From: an uncultured Carnobacterium sp.
GTDB taxonomy: Bacteria; Bacillota; Bacilli; Lactobacillales; Aerococcaceae
Direction: 5' to 3'
Length of the DNA stretch: 8,419 nucleotides
Assembly (NCBI GenBank): GCA_937967765.1
Contig: CALCML010000122.1
Coordinates: 1 to 8,419, forward strand
A program made the translations under genes and the position numbers. Positions 6,457 through 8,419 of the stretch are shown piece by piece (the stretch's first letter is position 1; each line of letters opens with the position of its first letter). Below the pieces are notes generated by a model, which was not told where the DNA came from, searched no databases, and saw only the letters and a program-made list of their open reading frames with translations.

Positions 6457-7788
6457 TTAGAATAGTTTCAAGTATTGGTCTAATTCCCATTGTGAAACTT
6501 GGCTACGGTAAGCAGCCCATTCGAAACGTTTTGCTTCGATGAAGTTATCTAAGATATGACTTCCTAAAGCTGATTGAACTGTTTCGTCTTGTTTCAAGTA
6601 TTCAATCGCTTCGTTTAATGTTCCTGGTAAATCATCGATACCAGCTTCCTTACGTTCGCGAGCAGACATCGCATAGATGTTGCGGTCGATTGCTTCAGGA
6701 ACTTCCATTTTTTCTTTAACCCCTTCAAGACCAGCTGTTAAAATCGCAGCCATTGCTAAATATGGGTTCGCAGATGGATCCACACTACGTAATTCGATAC
6801 GAGTTGAAATTCCACGAGATTCTGGGATACGGATGAGCGGTGAACGGTTACGTGCAGACCATGCAATATATACAGGCGCTTCGTACCCTGGAACTAAACG
6901 TTTATATGAGTTTACGGTTGGGTTACATACAGCAGTTAAGGCTTTGGCATGTTTCATAACCCCAGCGATGAAGTAACGGCAAGTGTCACTTAGACGTTGG
7001 TCGCCATTTTCATCGAAGAACGCATTGTTTCCGTCTTTATCAAATAATGATAAGTTAAAGTGCATTCCGCTACCAGCAATTCCGAATACTGGTTTTGGCA
7101 TAAATGTCGCATGTAATCCATGTTTACGCGCAATGGTTTTTACGACTAATTTGAATGTTTGGATGTTATCGCAAGCCGCTACCGCATCTGAGTATTTCCA
7201 GTCGATTTCGTGTTGACCTGGAGCTACTTCGTGGTGACTTGCTTCGATATCGAACCCAATCTTTTCTAATTCAAGAACGATTTCACGACGGCATTCTTCC
7301 CCAAGGTCAATTGGAGCTAAGTCGAAGTAACTACCTTGGTCGTTTCCTTCAAGTGTTGGTTCGCCGTTTTCGTCCAATTTGAATAAGAAGAACTCTGGCT
7401 CTGGCCCTAAGTTGAAGTTTGAGAAGCCTAATTCTTTCATTTCATTTAAGACACGTTTTAAGTTTGAACGAGGGTCTCCTGCAAATGGAGTTCCGTCTGG
7501 TTTGTATACATCACAGATTAAACGTGCGATTGTACCGTGTTTGCTGCTCCATGGGAAAACCACCCAAGTTGAAAGGTCTGGATATAAGTACATATCACTT
7601 TCTTCGATACGAACGAATCCTTCAATTGAAGAACCGTCAAACATCATTTTGTTGGCCAACACTTTGTCTAATTGTGTAATTGGCACTTCCACATTTTTAA
7701 TAGTTCCTAGAATATCTGTGAAGATTAATCGTAAGTAACGAACATCTTTCTCTTCTACCTGTCTTCTAATCTCTTCATGTGTAATCAT
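6457..7788 (-). CDS. glnA: Glutamine synthetase type I (GSI-alpha)
   Basis: A 443-residue cytoplasmic enzyme that makes glutamine from glutamate, ammonia and ATP as a dodecamer. Visible motifs are F-D-G-S-S-I-E-G-F (50-58), the glutamate/metal-site E-P-E-F, the block containing [10 protein letters not shown], the G-S-G-M-H motif, the ATP-site block [10 protein letters not shown] with the glutamate flap G-Y-E-A-P, and [11 protein letters not shown]60 in F-V-R-I-E-E-S-D matches the Bacillus subtilis Arg62 that senses glutamine in feedback inhibition. There is no adenylylation-loop extension, as expected for the Gram-positive alpha type. The reading frame is open 30 codons upstream into glnR, but the ATG at 7788 has AGGAGG 6 bases before it and gives the standard N-terminus. 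It follows glnR by 10 bases in one operon. In this family feedback-inhibited GlnA activates GlnR, so the enzyme likely controls its own operon. Confidence 0.98.
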   Translation of the reverse strand: MITHEEIRRQVEEKDVRYLRLIFTDILGTIKNVEVPITQLDKVLANKMMFDGSSIEGFVRIEESDMYLYPDLSTWVVFPWSSKHGTIARLICDVYKPDGTPFAGDPRSNLKRVLNEMKELGFSNFNLGPEPEFFLFKLDENGEPTLEGNDQGSYFDLAPIDLGEECRREIVLELEKIGFDIEASHHEVAPGQHEIDWKYSDAVAACDNIQTFKLVVKTIARKHGLHATFMPKPVFGIAGSGMHFNLSLFDKDGNNAFFDENGDQRLSDTCRYFIAGVMKHAKALTAVCNPTVNSYKRLVPGYEAPVYIAWSARNRSPLIRIPESRGISTRIELRSVDPSANPYLAMAAILTAGLEGVKEKMEVPEAIDRNIYAMSARERKEAGIDDLPGTLNEAIEYLKQDETVQSALGSHILDNFIEAKRFEWAAYRSQVSQWELDQYLKLF

Positions 7789-7794
7789 TGGTTT

Positions 7795-7800
7795 CCTCCT
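7795..7800 (-). promoter_or_regulatory. glnA ribosome binding site overlapping the glnR stop codon
   Basis: The minus strand reads TAGGAGG: the glnR stop TAG (7801-7799) shares bases with the AGGAGG site. Six bases then lead to the ATG at 7788. This fixes the glnA start and suggests translational coupling. Confidence 0.9.
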
Positions 7801-8164
7801 ATAAGTTCCATTTTTCTCCGCCAGAGTAGCGGCTAATATGCATAATCTCGTCGTAGAAGATTCGTCGGACATCCTCATCCGTCAGCGTTTCTTTCACGCT
7901 CTCCTTCGTTACGGGATTTGTATTCTTATTGAAAATCTTCTGAATCGCCATAATGGTTAATCCATCGGCTAAATAGTCTTTAATTTCCAATAAGCGATCG
8001 ACATCATTCAACGAATACATGCGACGGTTCGTCTCAGAACGTTCTGGGATGACCAAACGCTGTTCTTCATAATAGCGAATTTGTCGTGCAGATAAATCGG
8101 TCAGCTTCATCACTGTCCCGATTGGAAAGACGGCTAGTGAACGTCGTAATTCCTTTTCACCCAT
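7799..8164 (-). CDS. glnR: GlnR, MerR-family nitrogen repressor
   Basis: A 121-residue DNA-binding regulator. Residues about 15-80 form a MerR-type winged helix: the helix-turn-helix [13 protein letters not shown] is followed by the wing [12 protein letters not shown]. The C-terminal tail (about 82-121) is the region that in B. subtilis GlnR inhibits dimerisation until feedback-inhibited glutamine synthetase binds. When nitrogen is plentiful GlnR represses its own operon and, in related species, ammonium and glutamine uptake genes. The start at 8164 has AGGAGG 7 bases upstream, preceded by a strong promoter and a perfect GlnR box. Length and the adjacent glnA make the assignment secure. Confidence 0.96.
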   Translation of the reverse strand: MGEKELRRSLAVFPIGTVMKLTDLSARQIRYYEEQRLVIPERSETNRRMYSLNDVDRLLEIKDYLADGLTIMAIQKIFNKNTNPVTKESVKETLTDEDVRRIFYDEIMHISRYSGGEKWNL

Positions 8165-8187
8165 CTGTCTTCCTCCTTTATAGGGTT

Positions 8188-8217
8188 ATTGTAAATAACT
8201 GTTTATTCTTTTGTCAA
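8188..8217 (-). promoter_or_regulatory. Promoter of glnRA
   Basis: On the minus strand TTGACA (8217-8212) is followed by 18 bases and TACAAT (8193-8188). The transcript would start near 8181, leaving a leader of about 17 bases. The TTTACA overlapping the -10 could be a GlnR half-site, but its partner half (ATAAA) fits poorly. Confidence 0.75.
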
Positions 8218-8234
8218 AACTGCCCTTACCTCTT

Positions 8235-8253
8235 ATGTCATATAATATAACAT
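8235..8253 (-). promoter_or_regulatory. GlnR operator (GlnR/TnrA box) upstream of glnRA
   Basis: The minus strand reads ATGTTA, seven-base spacer TATTATA region, TGACAT: an exact match to the ATGTNA-N7-TNACAT box of Gram-positive GlnR/TnrA regulators. Its centre is about 63 bases upstream of the predicted transcription start, just above the -35. Autorepression is the expected effect. Confidence 0.85.
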
Positions 8254-8255
8254 GA

Positions 8256-8310
8256 AAAACGGGGTGTTGTCTCAGTTAAGCTTTCGTTAGCTAAGATAAT
8301 ACCCCGTTTT
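8256..8310. terminator. Long near-perfect hairpin upstream of glnRA, terminator-like on both strands
   Basis: Arms 8256-8279 and 8287-8310 pair over 24 positions with a single mismatch (8273/8293) and three G-T pairs, around a loop of about seven bases including CTTTC. The outer part AAAACGGGGT / ACCCCGTTTT gives T4 on the plus strand and T5 on the minus strand. It could end a minus-strand gene lying right of the window, or plus-strand transcription. Confidence 0.65.
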
Positions 8311-8419
8311 CTGGTTTTGTGTGCTGTAGTTTTTGTTATTTTTGAGATCTTTTGTTACATAATGGACTCCTGTTAGTCGTCTATTGTTTGAACGGTCTCA
8401 TCGACTTAGTATTTTGGTG
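8311..8419. other. Unassigned 109-bp right edge
   Basis: No gene can be supported here. On the minus strand one frame reads H-Q-N-T-K-S-M-R-P-F-K-Q and stops at 8381, so it could be the last residues of a gene entering from the right, followed by the hairpin at 8256-8310. Twelve residues are too few to recognise. Confidence 0.25.

Noticed and set aside
7379..7738. Plus-strand open frames of 75-134 codons opposite glnA, ndh2 and dmkB
   Set aside because: They lie antisense to genes with full family motifs, lack ribosome binding sites and show no recognisable domains. They are by-products of the coding strand's codon usage.
7789..7878. 30-codon N-terminal extension of glnA beginning inside glnR
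   Set aside because: It overlaps the glnR coding region, has no ribosome binding site, and the residues do not resemble glutamine synthetase. The ATG at 7788 has an ideal AGGAGG and the standard N-terminus.
8311..8419. Structured RNA or IS fragment at the right edge
   Set aside because: No conserved RNA motif, terminal repeat or transposase signature could be recognised in 109 bases.

Overview
The window comes from an AT-rich Gram-positive bacterium with strong AGGAGG ribosome binding sites. The adjacent glnR-glnA pair, the FemX-type branching enzyme and the NDH-2 with a fused membrane tail point to Lactobacillales. A Carnobacteriaceae-like genus such as Granulicatella is my guess, made from the gene set without any database search. 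Every chromosomal gene lies on the minus strand; only the transposase fragment at the left edge is on the plus strand.

From right to left, in the direction of transcription: an unassigned stretch with a long hairpin (8254-8419); the glnRA operon with its promoter and a textbook GlnR operator (about 8253-6417), covering the nitrogen regulator and glutamine synthetase; a FemABX-family aminoacyltransferase for peptidoglycan cross-bridges with its own promoter and terminator (6347-4945); then four genes (4921-609) encoding a Gx-transporter/HepI-like membrane protein, an NDH-2 NADH dehydrogenase with a C-terminal membrane domain, a trans-polyprenyl diphosphate synthase and an FMN-binding lipoprotein. 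The left edge holds the 3' end of an ISL3-family insertion sequence, whose right end stops 12 bp from the lipoprotein stop codon.

The four-gene block matches parts of the flavin-based extracellular electron transfer (EET/FLEET) locus described in Listeria monocytogenes and Lactiplantibacillus plantarum (eetB, ndh2, dmkB, pplA). In that model Ndh2 passes electrons from NADH to a demethylmenaquinone whose side chain is made by DmkB, and the flavinylated lipoprotein PplA carries them beyond the membrane. Missing from the window are eetA, dmkA, the FMN transferase fmnB and the flavin transporter fmnA. They may lie elsewhere, or beyond the insertion sequence, or be absent.

Each gene of the EET block appears to be its own transcription unit or attenuated unit. 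Intrinsic terminators follow femX, ndh2 and dmkB, and promoters precede ndh2, dmkB and the lipoprotein gene. The dmkB promoter overlaps the ndh2 terminator hairpin in an unusual way. The lipoprotein gene has no visible terminator, probably because the insertion sequence landed there. No rRNA, tRNA or CRISPR array was seen.
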